64,000 bases of DNA from Candidatus Gastranaerophilales bacterium (GTDB lineage Bacteria > Cyanobacteriota > Vampirovibrionia > Gastranaerophilales > Gastranaerophilaceae), in assembly GCA_944323925.1 (NCBI GenBank), contig CALUUI010000006.1, positions 27,886 to 91,885 of the forward strand, read 5' to 3'. A program made the translations under genes and the position numbers. This document shows, one piece after another, positions 9,285 to 20,700 of this stretch; position 1 is the stretch's first letter, and every line of letters begins with the position of its first letter. The notes under the pieces were generated by a model. That model did not search any database and was not told the origin of the DNA. It worked only from the letters and a program-made list of their open reading frames with translations.

Positions 9285-11093
9285 TTGAAAAAAATAGAAA
9301 ATGTTACTTTGCTGAATATCCTTGCTTCTGCATTGATTATTTTTACAGCAGCCATAGTGTTTTGGTTCTTAGCTAAAAACAATATATTTACAAATTTTAT
9401 CCAAGATGCTGAAAACAAGTCTTTTGATTATAGACAAAGACTTTTGTCTGAAAGAAAAGATACTTTCTTAAATAAGAATAATATTTCTATAGTAACAATA
9501 GATGATGTAAGTTTTGAATACCTCTGGGATAAATATGGGGAATGGCCCGTTCCAAGAAATGTGTATTCAGAATTGATTAATCAGATTGAAAAAACTAATC
9601 CTAAGGCAATAGTTTTTGATCTTTTGTTTATCAAGTCTTTAAAAAGTTCAAATCAAGCAGATCAAGAATTAATAAATACAGTTAATAAATACAATAATAT
9701 TTATACTGCAATGAATTTTGATAATATTCCTTCAGATGCAAGAACTCCAATCGAATTGCCCGGCAATTTGCAGGTTAAAGTGGAAAACCAATCTTCAATA
9801 ACAAATTTAACCGAAAAAATGACTTTTACAAATTGTCGACCGATATTATCAGGACTGCTTAATGGAAAAGCTCATGTAGGTATTGCGAATGTAAACAGAA
9901 GTACAGACGGGATTATAAGAACAGTATCTCCGTTTGCATATTATAAAGAAAATTATTATCCATATTTGTCGTTGCTTGCAGGTGATATTTATCTTAATAA
10001 AGGACAGACAAAGGTTTATACAATAAATCAAAAATCAGAATTGTTAATCGGTGATAAAAAAATTCCTTTAACGCAAAATGGAGAAGCAATATTGAATTGG
10101 TATGGCGGAGCAGGAAAAGTATTTGATATGGTACCTATGTATAAGCTGCTTTTAAATGCAAAAAACAATATGAGTGAGTATAATTTTAAAAATAAAGTAG
10201 TTTTTGTCGGTACAACTGCAACAAGTCTTCATGATACCAAAAGTGTTCCTGTATCAAGACTGTATCCGGGGGTAGAGATTCATGCTACTTTTTTGAATAA
10301 TCTGATTGATAATAACTTTATAGCTAAAACAAATGTTTTTACTGATGTATTGATAATGTTTATAATTGCATTGATAACAATATGTGTAGTGTTTGCCTCT
10401 TCAAGTGCAATTTTTGCGACATTATCAACAATAATGCTTGTTGTTGGTTATACGCTTGTAACATATTATTGTATGGCAATTGCAAATCTTTGGGTACCGT
10501 TGGTGCTACCGATATTAATTGTTATTATTACTTTTGCACTATCTTATATTATAAAATACATAATCAAATCAAAAGATTTTGAGTACCAATATAAATTGGC
10601 AACAGTAGACGGGTTAACCGATTTATATAATCACAGATATTTCCAAGAAAATTTAATTCAGCAAATAGAAACAGCAAAACGTTATGGTACAAATGTATCT
10701 TTGATAATAGTAGATATCGACTTTTTCAAAAAGTTTAATGATACATACGGTCACCAAGCAGGAGATGCCGTTTTAAGACAAGTTGCGCAAACCCTAAAGA
10801 AGAACGTAAGAACGAGTGATGTTGTATGCCGTTATGGCGGGGAAGAAATGAGCATAATTCTTCCAAATACAAACAATAAGGAAGCGAGGGCAAACGCAGA
10901 ACGTATATGTAAAGCGGTAGCAGAAAGAGTATTTAAGCTCAATGCGACAGTAGAATGCCATGTAACAATAAGTCTTGGTGTTGCAACATATCCCCAAGGC
11001 GGGGAATTGCCGAAAGATTTAATAGAAACAGCTGATAAAGGTCTATACAGAGCAAAGGAAAATGGTAGGAATCAAGTAGGTTCAGCAGAATAG
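9285..11093 (+). CDS. CHASE2-domain diguanylate cyclase
   Basis: Membrane sensor of 602 residues that makes cyclic di-GMP from two GTP. An N-terminal helix (about 12-35) is followed by a large extracytoplasmic CHASE2 sensory domain, three closely spaced helices (about 350-425) and a cytoplasmic GGDEF domain. The active-site loop is GGEEM (518-522) in place of GGEEF, and the inhibitory I-site RxxD is intact (R509-T-S-D512), so product feedback is expected. The start is TTG at 9285, supported by CGAGGA upstream; no better ATG exists before the first helix. It is followed 10 bases later by trmFO. The ligand of the sensor is unknown. Confidence 0.92.
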   Translation: MKKIENVTLLNILASALIIFTAAIVFWFLAKNNIFTNFIQDAENKSFDYRQRLLSERKDTFLNKNNISIVTIDDVSFEYLWDKYGEWPVPRNVYSELINQIEKTNPKAIVFDLLFIKSLKSSNQADQELINTVNKYNNIYTAMNFDNIPSDARTPIELPGNLQVKVENQSSITNLTEKMTFTNCRPILSGLLNGKAHVGIANVNRSTDGIIRTVSPFAYYKENYYPYLSLLAGDIYLNKGQTKVYTINQKSELLIGDKKIPLTQNGEAILNWYGGAGKVFDMVPMYKLLLNAKNNMSEYNFKNKVVFVGTTATSLHDTKSVPVSRLYPGVEIHATFLNNLIDNNFIAKTNVFTDVLIMFIIALITICVVFASSSAIFATLSTIMLVVGYTLVTYYCMAIANLWVPLVLPILIVIITFALSYIIKYIIKSKDFEYQYKLATVDGLTDLYNHRYFQENLIQQIETAKRYGTNVSLIIVDIDFFKKFNDTYGHQAGDAVLRQVAQTLKKNVRTSDVVCRYGGEEMSIILPNTNNKEARANAERICKAVAERVFKLNATVECHVTISLGVATYPQGGELPKDLIETADKGLYRAKENGRNQVGSAE

Positions 11094-11103
11094 AGAGAGT
11101 TGT

Positions 11104-12417
11104 ATGAATGAAACGGTAACGGTAATAGGTGGAGGTCTTGCAGGCTCAGAAGCAGCCTTGCAGCTTGCAAAACGAGGTATAAAGGTCAAGCTGTATGAAA
11201 TGCGCCCCAATAAGTCTACAGGCGCTCATAAGACTGAAAAATTCGCTGAATTTGTATGCTCAAACAGCTTAGGCTCATATGATTTAACCAACGCTAGCGG
11301 ACTACTTAAGGAAGAAATGAAACTTCTTGGCGGAGAATTAATAAAAATAGCTTTTGAACATCAAGTCCCCGCAGGAAGCGCTCTTGCAATAGACAGAGAA
11401 GGCTTTTCGCAGGCTGTAACCGATAAAATTAAGTCTAATCCGCTGATTGAAGTAATTAATGAGGAGCAAACTCAAATTCCTGATGGGGTGGTCGTAATAG
11501 CATCAGGCCCGCTTTCTTCAGATGCTATGGCTGATTCAATAAAAGAGTTTACAGGTTGTGAACATCTTCACTTCTTTGATGCGATTGCGCCAATAATTGA
11601 AAAAGACAGTATAAATTTTGATAAGGCATTCTACGCTTCAAGGTACGATAAGGGTGAAGCATCTTATATTAACTGCCCGATGAACAAAGAAGAATATGAA
11701 AAGTTCTATAACATCCTAATAAATGCACCTCGTATTGAATTAAAAGAGTTTGAAAAGAATGCTAAATACTTTGAGTCTTGTTTGCCCGTTGAGGTTCTGG
11801 CATCAAGAGGTGTGGATACTTTAAGGTTTGGTCCGATGAAGCCTGTCGGCTTAATTGATAAGCGAACAGGTATAGAAAATTATGCCGTAGTACAATTAAG
11901 ACAGGATAACTCTGCAAAGACTTTGTATAACATTGTAGGGTTCCAAACAAATTTGAAATGGGGTAGTCAAAAAGAACTTATTCAATCAATCCCCGGGCTT
12001 GAAGATGCAAATATTGTAAGATATGGTGTAATGCATAGAAATACATTTATTAATAGTCCTAAAATTTTAACCCCGATGCTTAATACAAGAAGTAGAAAAA
12101 ATTTATTTTTTGCAGGTCAATTAACCGGCACAGAGGGTTACACAGAGTCGATAGCAACAGGACTTCTTGCAGGAATTAATGCTGCAAAATTTGTATTGGG
12201 CGAAGAACTCTTAGAACTCCCGAAAGAAACAATTTTAGGTGCACTGACTCATTATATCTCGGATGAGGCACATACAAGTTTTCAACCGATAAATTCTAAT
12301 TGGGGAATTCTTCCGTCTATAGAAATTCCTAAAAAAGAACGTAAAAACAAAAAATTCAAAGCAGAACTGCTTTCTAAACGTTCCATAGAATCATTGCAAT
12401 CGTTTATGAATAATTAG
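11104..12417 (+). CDS. trmFO: Methylenetetrahydrofolate--tRNA-(uracil-5-)-methyltransferase TrmFO
   Basis: A 437-residue flavoprotein that uses methylenetetrahydrofolate and FAD to form ribothymidine at U54 in the T-loop of tRNAs. The FAD-binding start is VIGGGLAGSEAALQLAKRG; later blocks NSLGSYDLTNASGLLKEEM, DAIAPIIEKDSI and FAGQLTGTEGYTESIATGLL are characteristic of the GidA-like TrmFO family. Length matches the family (about 430-450). TrmFO is typical of Firmicutes and Cyanobacteria-related lineages, where it replaces SAM-dependent TrmA. It lies 10 bases after the diguanylate cyclase and overlaps the convergent neighbour by 4 bases. Confidence 0.96.
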   Translation: MNETVTVIGGGLAGSEAALQLAKRGIKVKLYEMRPNKSTGAHKTEKFAEFVCSNSLGSYDLTNASGLLKEEMKLLGGELIKIAFEHQVPAGSALAIDREGFSQAVTDKIKSNPLIEVINEEQTQIPDGVVVIASGPLSSDAMADSIKEFTGCEHLHFFDAIAPIIEKDSINFDKAFYASRYDKGEASYINCPMNKEEYEKFYNILINAPRIELKEFEKNAKYFESCLPVEVLASRGVDTLRFGPMKPVGLIDKRTGIENYAVVQLRQDNSAKTLYNIVGFQTNLKWGSQKELIQSIPGLEDANIVRYGVMHRNTFINSPKILTPMLNTRSRKNLFFAGQLTGTEGYTESIATGLLAGINAAKFVLGEELLELPKETILGALTHYISDEAHTSFQPINSNWGILPSIEIPKKERKNKKFKAELLSKRSIESLQSFMNN

Positions 12418-13490
12418 CCGTTTGTCTTTATGTAGTCGCAAATATTTGTTTGCGGTACATAATCATAATTGTCCATTTCAATTTTGTTTATAATAGTAGA
12501 ACGTTTTTTGCGGTATAACATATCAATAAACGCTTCTAATCTGGTAATAAACCCTGCTTCTCCGGTATGCTCATCAATAGTAAGCGATAAAAGCGGCTTG
12601 CCAAATTCTTTTGATTTTCTGATAATGTTCTCAATCATAAGTGAATCAGGTCCGCAACCAAAAGAAGTCAAGACAACAATTCCGTCAATCTTATTGTCTT
12701 TTAAATAGTGCCCAGCAGAGCCGGTCATCTCATATTGGTTAGCCCAATATGGTTTTTGGTCAAGAGCTGCAATTCCTTCACTCATTTGCTTATCAGTAAG
12801 TTGAAGAGCTGTAAATACCTTTACATCCATTTTTTCAAGTTTGTCAAAAATCTTCATAGACGCACGCTCATCATAAATATTGTAACCATGAGATACCAGT
12901 GCGACTGAAATCGGATATTCTTTATTAGCTTTTTCAAGGAAAACTTTACCCTGAATAGCATAATTCATTGCAGATTTATAACTCATACCCGAATTAAGCA
13001 TAACTCTAAAGTTGTTATAAACCTTCCAACCTGCTTTAGAAGCCTTTTTGATAAGTTTTTCATCAGTAATGCCAAAAGGCGCAACCGCTTCTTTTAAAAA
13101 GCTGTATAAACCTTTTCCTTTTTCTGATTTATCAAGGGTTGCTTCAATTAAATTGAAATCTCTTTTTATAACATTTCGTACTAGGTCAGGTAAGCCTCTA
13201 ATTTTAGAACAATTATAAATTTTAGGAGCGACAGATTGAAGGCTCGGTACAAATATGTTTTTAATCCCCTTATCCAGAAGATTAATAACATGTCCTAAAT
13301 AAATTTTGATAGGTAAACAAGTTTCGGTAACAACAAGAGCTGAACCGTCAGACATCGTTTGTTTTGTTGTTAAATCAGATAAAACCGGAACTATATCAAG
13401 TGCCGTGAAAAATCCATACCAAAATGGATAATTGTGATAAAAAGACATACCCCTTGGGATTCCGATTATATTCTTTTCTTTTTGCTCCAT
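12414..13490 (-). CDS. 2-hydroxyacyl-CoA dehydratase-related protein (DUF2229 type)
   Basis: This 358-residue protein starts IGIPRGMSFYHNYPFWYGFF, the typical opening of the DUF2229 region associated with CoA-substrate-specific enzyme activases and HgdB-like dehydratase subunits. Cysteines that could hold an iron-sulphur cluster are in ETCLPIK, NCSKIRG and SFGCGPDS. Related proteins work with ATP-driven activators in radical dehydration of 2-hydroxyacyl-CoAs in anaerobes; stand-alone copies like this one are common and poorly understood. AAGG and AGG sequences 8-15 bases upstream support the ATG at 13490. No activator gene is next to it, so its exact reaction is open. Confidence 0.8.
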   Translation of the reverse strand: MEQKEKNIIGIPRGMSFYHNYPFWYGFFTALDIVPVLSDLTTKQTMSDGSALVVTETCLPIKIYLGHVINLLDKGIKNIFVPSLQSVAPKIYNCSKIRGLPDLVRNVIKRDFNLIEATLDKSEKGKGLYSFLKEAVAPFGITDEKLIKKASKAGWKVYNNFRVMLNSGMSYKSAMNYAIQGKVFLEKANKEYPISVALVSHGYNIYDERASMKIFDKLEKMDVKVFTALQLTDKQMSEGIAALDQKPYWANQYEMTGSAGHYLKDNKIDGIVVLTSFGCGPDSLMIENIIRKSKEFGKPLLSLTIDEHTGEAGFITRLEAFIDMLYRKKRSTIINKIEMDNYDYVPQTNICDYIKTNG

Positions 13491-13571
13491 ATATACCTAC
13501 CTTAATGAATTTATTGTATTACAGACAAATTAATTAGTCACTATTTTTTTTGTATAATGTAAATTTGCTGT

Positions 13572-13586
13572 TATAATTGAATTATG
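13572..13586 (+). promoter_or_regulatory. -10 box giving a probably leaderless ruvC mRNA
   Basis: TATAAT at 13572-13577 is followed by exactly 6 bases and then the ruvC ATG, placing the expected transcription start on the A of the ATG. No Shine-Dalgarno sequence exists upstream. A second TATAAT at 13553-13558 is an alternative, which would give a short leader also lacking a ribosome site. Confidence 0.55.
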
Positions 13587-14060
13587 AGAATAATGGGAAT
13601 AGACCCCGGCATGGCGCTAATAGGTTATGGGGTAATTGATATAGAAAACGGAGAAGCTCACTTGAGTGCATCAGGCTCGATAAGAACAGAAAAGGATAAA
13701 TCTGTTCCAGCTCGACTGGCTGAAATTATGGATGATATAAAAGAACTTATGAATATCTATAAGCCTGATAGTGTATCAATAGAGGACTTGTTCTTTTTTA
13801 AAAACCAAAAAACAATAATCCCTGTAGCTCAATCAAGAGGAGTTATTCTGGCAGTTGTTGAAAAACTTGAAATTCCGATATATGAATATACTCCAATGCA
13901 AGTAAAACAAGTCTTAACAGGCTATGGACGAGCAACAAAAAAAGAAGTAGAATCTATGGTTCAATTATCTCTGAAAAATCAAACGCTCCCGAAGCTCGAC
14001 GATACTGTAGATGCAATCGCTATAGCAATTACCCACGCTCGTATGATAAATAAAATCTAA
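13584..14060 (+). CDS. ruvC: Holliday junction resolvase RuvC
   Basis: A 158-residue RNase H-fold endonuclease that cuts four-way junctions brought to it by RuvAB. Acidic active-site residues are visible: D7 in MGIDPG, the Glu in SIEDLFFFKNQKT, and the Asp cluster in LDDTVDAIAIAITHAR near the C-terminus. The AQSRG block is also typical. Length matches the family. It is monocistronic; ruvA and ruvB are not nearby. The start follows a TATAAT box by 6 bases with no ribosome site, so translation is probably leaderless. Confidence 0.96.
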   Translation: MRIMGIDPGMALIGYGVIDIENGEAHLSASGSIRTEKDKSVPARLAEIMDDIKELMNIYKPDSVSIEDLFFFKNQKTIIPVAQSRGVILAVVEKLEIPIYEYTPMQVKQVLTGYGRATKKEVESMVQLSLKNQTLPKLDDTVDAIAIAITHARMINKI

Positions 14061-14150
14061 GCCCTGCTATATATAATAAACTATTGTGAACTATAAAAAG
14101 TGTATGATAGACAATTAAAAATAATTAAAAAAAAGTTTGCCTCTATGTCG

Positions 14151-14456
14151 TTAAGCGATAGCGACAAACTTTTCTTTTTCGTTGTTAGTTGCTGCAACAG
14201 CTTCGTTGTAAGAAGCATTTGTAAGATATTTAAAAGTTCTGTATAATTTATAACCCAAAGAAGTTAACGGATCAGCATCATTAGCTTTTTTAGCTTCTTT
14301 TTGGTTTTTTTCAAATATTACAGCAGATTTAGGATCTTGAAGCATTAATAAAGCCTCATCAGAACTAATTGCGTTGTTTTCTGCATTAAGCATTGTTCTG
14401 TAGCCTCTTGCTTGAAAGTTTAAGCTGTTATTTTGATTAATTGGTGAAACAAACAT
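14151..14456 (-). CDS. Small hypothetical protein with N-terminal NFxA motif
   Basis: A 101-residue protein with a very strong ribosome site (GGAGG, 7 bases from the ATG) and a near-consensus promoter, so it is probably abundant. The N-terminus MFVSPINQNNSLNFQARG lacks a Sec signal but contains N13-F14-x-A/G followed by Arg, like other unknown proteins in this window. The gene at 41900 also begins MFxSPIN. The remainder is mainly helical (ISSDEALLMLQDP, TSLGYKLYRTFKYL). I recognise no family. It may be a secreted or surface protein, but this rests only on the shared N-terminal pattern. Confidence 0.7.
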   Translation of the reverse strand: MFVSPINQNNSLNFQARGYRTMLNAENNAISSDEALLMLQDPKSAVIFEKNQKEAKKANDADPLTSLGYKLYRTFKYLTNASYNEAVAATNNEKEKFVAIA

Positions 14457-14477
14457 TGTTTCCTCCTTCCTTTGATT

Positions 14478-14543
14478 AAGTGTTTTCTTTACACTTCATT
14501 TAACACTTTTATTATGCAACACTTTATTTTGTTTGTCAAGTGT
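14478..14543 (-). promoter_or_regulatory. Strong promoter with five AAGTGT/ACACTT boxes
   Basis: On the minus strand TTGACA (14534-14539), a 17-base spacer and CATAAT (14511-14516) form the best sigma-70 promoter I saw in the window. The hexamer AAGTGT or its complement occurs at 14478, 14491, 14503, 14519 and 14538, straddling the -35, spacer, start site and leader. This looks like a repressor or activator array controlling the small protein at 14151-14456. Confidence 0.6.
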
Positions 14544-14786
14544 TTGGGCTGAATCTTTTTACAAAACTCTGAAATCCTCATAAATATTTTGATTTAACCC
14601 TTTGGTGTTAAGGCTACACTTATTTTTTATAGCCCAGCTCGGTAGTATGAGCATGGGCTATTTTGATTTTATTTTTTTACCTTACTCGTTAATTGTTTTG
14701 AACCTCAAATAGTTGTTATATATTAGTAAATCTTTTTCATACTTCCAGCTATTCTTAATTCCAACAGGAGCTTGCTCCTGTTTTTT
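14544..14786 (+). other. Intergenic region with two terminator-like hairpins reading rightward
   Basis: No gene is seen. AGCCCA...TGGGCT (14638-14671, followed by T-rich sequence) and AACAGGAGC/GCTCCTGTT followed by eight T (14761-14788) read as intrinsic terminators on the plus strand, although no plus-strand gene ends here. The second may instead serve the giant gene on the other strand. A short non-coding RNA is possible but unproven. Confidence 0.4.
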
Positions 14787-17700
14787 TTATCCGATTTTTA
14801 TGCTGTTAATTTCCATTATTGCTTTATTCCATTTTGCTAACAGATTATTGTACCACTCGTGGTAATCGTTGATTTGTTGTTCTAACTTCGGATTAGATGT
14901 AATTGTAAGTTCTGAAAGGAAGTTATCAACAATTTCTGCATTTGAAAAATAGCTATACATATCTGTCAATTCTGAAATCCCATCTTGGAAGGATCTTATT
15001 AAAACAGCTTCTAATATATTTCCTATAAATAATGATGTTTCGATATTTTCTATACTCTTAAAATCAACAACTTCAAGGGTATTTTCAAATGTGGCAATTA
15101 TGTTTGAAATAAAGTAATTATTTTTATTATTGTATCCTTTTGATTTTAATTCCGATATAATTTCCTTACATATTGCTTTGGTTCCTTCTGCATCTGTATT
15201 TTTAATATTAGCAATTTTATTTCTCAATTCTTCGATAACAGTATATTCTTTCATTATTTTTTCTTTTTCTTCCAAGAGGTCTTTTACTACTGTTTCCGCT
15301 ATTGTCACATCTTCAGATGCAAGCAGTGCAGGTATAACTTTGTCTTCCAGATTTAGTTTTTCTACAAAGTTCTTTGCTGCATCAAAATTGTTATCGAACA
15401 TGATTGAACGTAGCATTAATGTTAATATTTTGGGGGAAGACATTTGTTCAATTGACTTACCGGTTCGTTCTTTATTGTTATTTAGTTCCACGTCAATATT
15501 ATCAAATTCTGCTGCTATTGCTCCCGTTAAACCGTTTCTCTCCGCTTGCATTAATATTTCTTGTATTCCGATATATTTTGCACTTTGGAGTATTGTATTT
15601 AAAGTGTTTTTTATTGCAGGTTTTACTACTTCACGTTTTGCTAAACCTTCGTTTCCATCTTTGGTAAATAATTCTAAGTAGTCATCTAAAATCTTATTTG
15701 GGGTATTCATGATGTGATGTTTTTCCGAGAGGTCTAATATTTCATTATATTTTTCTTCTGCTTTTGGACTTTCTTTACGCATTAAGTCGAACCATTCATT
15801 TAGGACTGCATGGATTCTGTCTCTGTGTTGCGGATTTATTTTTATTCTTAAAAATACTGCTTTTGATCTTTCTAAATCTAATTCTGTTTCTTTTAGTTTC
15901 TGATAATATTCTTCTTTACTGCATAAACTTAGTAGTGATAAACAAATATTGTTTAATTGCTCAATGCTTGGTTCATAATCCTTCAAGTTAATTGTTTTGT
16001 CGGCAGTTATTATTTTTAATAAAGCAGATACAACCGGATTAAATTCCTTAAAGTCTTTACTGTTTATTATAAATTTTTTGGCTTGATTTTGTAATTCTTT
16101 AAATTCAGCTTCGGTTAAAGATTTGTCTTTATTTGATTTAACAAAATTATAAATTTCTTCTGCTGTTTCTATTACTGTTATTTGGCGTTTTAAATTTGAT
16201 GCTTTTGTAAACGCAGTTTTTATCATGCTAAGTGATTTTTCTGTTAGTTCCATTCTTGAATCGCTTAAATCTAACATAGGATATGATGGAAGTGCATTAT
16301 ATTTTTTATAATTTTGTTCTTTATATTTTGCAAATAACTTTTCATAGGTTATTTGGCTGAGCATGTATCTTAATGTCATGTATATATCATCAAATTTTTT
16401 CTTAACGTAAGTTGCTCCGGTAACTTTTGTGTTGAAACGCTCATATCTTATATAAGGTTTTGTCTTACTTATTTCGTATACTTTTGAGTATTCGTCAAAG
16501 AATGCTTCATTGATAAGAGCTCTTTCACCCTGTTCTTGTTCAAGACGAATTGATTTTAATAAGTCGTATCCGCTGTATTCTTCTATTCCAAGGTCTTCTT
16601 GGCTTATTTGTGACATTATTTTTCTTTCAAAATCAATAGAGTTATAATTTTGAATCATATTAAAAATCTTGATAAATTCTTCGTCTGTTTCAGGCTTATA
16701 CGTTTTATCTATCCAATCAATTATGTTTTGTGGAATGTTATTTGAGTTAATATCTTCCGGCTTTAGTTTGTATAAATCATAGATAAATCCTGATATCCCA
16801 TCCCTAAGTTCTTTTGCTACCGTCACAGGGACTTTTTCTTTATATATTTCAATAATACCGTTTACTATTTCGTTTGATATTTCTCTTGATAATGAGCGTA
16901 AACTACCGTCATATACTGTAGATGTTAGTTCCTGTTGTATTTTTTTGTCATTAAAAACTTTGGCAATTTCTTTAGTGGTTAGCTTTATATTATCTTTTTC
17001 TAATATTGGTACAATAAAACGTTCGATAATTTCATTTACGTTCTTGTTTAGCAATGCATAATTTACGGCTTTGTTACTTTTCCCAAAAGTATAGTAGAAC
17101 TTGTCTTTTAATTCTTCTCTCATACTTTCTTCAAGTTCTCTTAAATCTTTAAGTGATTTGATATCGTCGATGTTTTCTGTATAGATACTGTTTGGGAATC
17201 TTTTTCTTAATGCTGCTTTTTCTAACATAATTTTGAGCTTATCGTCATCAGGCAGTGAATTGTATTCTTCTTCGGTTTCTATACCTTTTTCGAATTTGTT
17301 ACCAATAATTCGTTTTCTCATCTCTTCATAGGTTTTTCCATACCCCATACTGATTTCATTTAAGTTTTTGAGTCGGTTTCTTAGTTCTTCAATTGTCATT
17401 GATGATGCGTAACCTTCAAGAACATTTATATTATCGCTATCATTTGTCAGTAAGAGATCTCTGATGGATTTTGCTAACGAACTAGCTTTATTGCTTTTGC
17501 CTTGCATTATTACATCATCAACCAACTCAAAGCTGTAATTTTCATTACTATTGCTAAGTTTTTTTAATTGTTTATTTTCTATTTTAGGTTGTTTTACTTC
17601 TCCTTTGTTATTTAGTAAATATTCAATGAAATTTCCGTTCCTGTAATATTCATTTGTAATATAGCCGTTTCGGTATCCAAAATCGCTATTGTAGTCAGTT

Positions 17701-20700
17701 CTCTTTAGGCCTTGTGAATCTGTCCAAACGTTTTCACTTTCCGCTTCTCCCCAAGAGTTGTCGTGGAATAAAACATCTTTCTCTTCCATTATTGCGGGAT
17801 TTTCTTTTGACGGAACTTTTATTGTGTCAATAGAGGCTATATATTGTGCGTGTAGGCCGATTTGGGTATCTGATACGGAAGTAGATGTTATTCCGGAATT
17901 TTTACCGTGTTTGATGTCTTTAAATGCTTGTTTGATATCCTTTTGTACAAAATATGGTTTATCGGTTACCATCTCAAGTAATACAGCTTCTTTTTCGGAG
18001 GATAATCCTGAGGATGGAACCGTATATTGCCAATATCTGCCATTATTTAGACCTAATTGCCTATATACTTCCGAGTATTCGTCTTTTATCATTCGATAGA
18101 CTATATCTTTTTCTTTTTTGGTTACACTATACATTGTGTTTACTACAGAAAGTATTTTATTTATTTCTGCTCGTTCGGTTCTATCTAATAGTGTTAGTTT
18201 TTTCTTGGCTTGCTTATATTCGTCTTGTGACATACTATGTCTTGAACTTGACAGTTTATAGTATTCATCAAACTTCTTATTATATTTCTTCAAGAGTGAT
18301 GCCGGCGCTACTACTCCCATTTTTTCAAATGTCATAATTACTACGTGTGGATTATATACCGAATTGATTATATCTCCGTCTTTTTCTATATATAGCATTT
18401 GGGCTATTGTATTAATTGTTTGTGCCATTTCATTTATTGGCGTAAGCATTTTTTCAGGAAGTTGTGATAAGTTTTCCTCTGTGAATTCGGGCTCTAATCC
18501 GTTATTGACTAATAAATCTTTTAAAAATTGCTCATTTACCCCGTTTTGTAAGGTATTTATTATTTGATTATAGTAGTTTAGAAAATCATTTTTTATACTT
18601 TTTTGATTTATTAAATTAGAGGCTTCTTCATAAGTATATTCATCATATACTCCTGATAAAAGGTCTCCGGTTTTTATTAAAGTTTCCGTAACTTTATTAG
18701 GATTAATTTTTAGGTCTGCTGCTATTTCTTTTTTGAGTTTATCATTTTTATAGTACGTTATTTCATAAAGAACATTTTTTAACATTCTTTTGACGTCTTC
18801 TTTGGTATCTTTACAGCTCAACATTTTAGAATATTTTTCGATGGTTGGTCGGTAGTGCATTATTCCTAATGCGTCATTAAGCCTTTTCCTTAATTCAGTA
18901 TTATCATATATACCTATTGTTGATTTTAGTTTTTGAATTTCAGTATCATCATTTGAATCTAAAATCGTTAATGATATATTTAATTCTTTTAATAATGCTT
19001 CTTTTCTATTCCCAAGATTTAACCTTTTGTATAGTTCATCATATAGATATGGTAAATTTTCTACATATTCTTTGCTGGAAGTTAGAAATTCCAATACTTC
19101 CTCTTTTGAATATTCTATGCCGATATTATCTGACAAGCTCTTAATGATAAATGTATTGCCAGCATTGACTTTGTCTATTAATGATTGGATATTATTAAGG
19201 AAAATAGCATCTTCATTTGCAAAATCCATTGATACTAACAAATTATGCAGTCTTTCCGGATCTTCACACGCTTTAATCATTTGATTTCTGAATGCCGCTG
19301 CAGCTTTTATTGCAGATTGAGCCAGACCAAATTGTGAAATAGATTTGTCTGAATTTATTACTTTGTAATCCTCTATTAACTCATAGATAGTATCTATTTC
19401 AGAATCCTTGATCTCACGATTTATTGCAAAATCATATCTGTCAGTTATATATGATTTTATTTTTTGCCTTTTTATTGCTTCTTCTTCATTATCTATGTAC
19501 AAGTATTCGTGTGCTATCTGTTCATCATTATTAATTTGTTGAGAGTTTTGCTTTTGTAGTGACATCACAGCATCTACAACATCGTGTGACATTTCTTTAT
19601 ATTCATCTTTAAACATTGATGAAAATATTTTTTCTAATTCATTTATAATAGAACGACTATTCTTTGCTTTCTCTAATTCTGCATCCGGTCTTTGTTTTGC
19701 AGTGGCTAGCTTTTGCTGAATAATAATTCTCTTTAGGCTCTTAAGTTTACTTTCGGTTATTACGATAGCTTCCAGATATTCACTCTTTTTGTGTATATTG
19801 GCTTCCGGAGTTATTGTCTTTTTATGAGAGTCATTATAAACATTAAATGTTGCGCTATTATACGGAATATAGTCAATTTTTATATCTTTTGTTCCTGATA
19901 TTGAATCTGCTATTTGCATCCAGTTTGCTGCTGATGCGTCTACTATTCTGAAACCGCTTCTTAGCATTCCTGCATAGTCTATATTTGCTTTTTTTACAGG
20001 AACTTTTTTACCTTGACCCAATGCTTTTCTGTCGTAAACCATTATTTCATCGCTATTATCCAGCTCTTGCATTATAAAGTCTACATAATTCCTTTTGTAT
20101 TCGTACGCAAGAAGTTTTCTCGTTATTGAAAATACTGTACACATACCATGAGTGTTTTGATTTGAGTCCTTGATGTTTGGTGCTTTCCCGCTTACTTTAT
20201 CAAGTGCCAAGTCGTTTATTATTTCTGAAAACGCTTGAAATTTCTTGTCCTCTAGTTGTTCATTTATTTTGTAATCGTCACTTAAAAAATAGTTGAGTTT
20301 ATCTAAAATATATTTCTTATCGCCAAGTGAGGTTTCTGATGAGATGATAAAATATTCTAAATTGTTCCTTGCCTCGTCATACTCTTCTTTTGCAGGATTA
20401 TATTTTTTCATCTTATCCAAAATATCATAATGAATACTCATTATTTCTTTTTCTTCATTGCTTAAATCTTTCTCTGCAAATATACTATTGAAATTTACGC
20501 TAATTTTGTTTAGTAATCCTGCGCTCGCGGTCGCTGCTAAGGCTAATTTTATAGCGGACATCCATTTGTTTTTAGGCTGCTTGTTAAACTTTATATTCGT
20601 TGCATAACGCATATTTTCTGCAGTCTCTAATAAAAATTTCGTTCCTGATATTGTACCATTCTGCGCTATGTTATTGATTGCTTTTAATATGTTTTTCTGA

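Noticed and set aside
15130..19284. Numerous plus-strand ORFs inside the giant gene
   Set aside because: They are antisense shadows of one continuous, motif-bearing frame on the minus strand.
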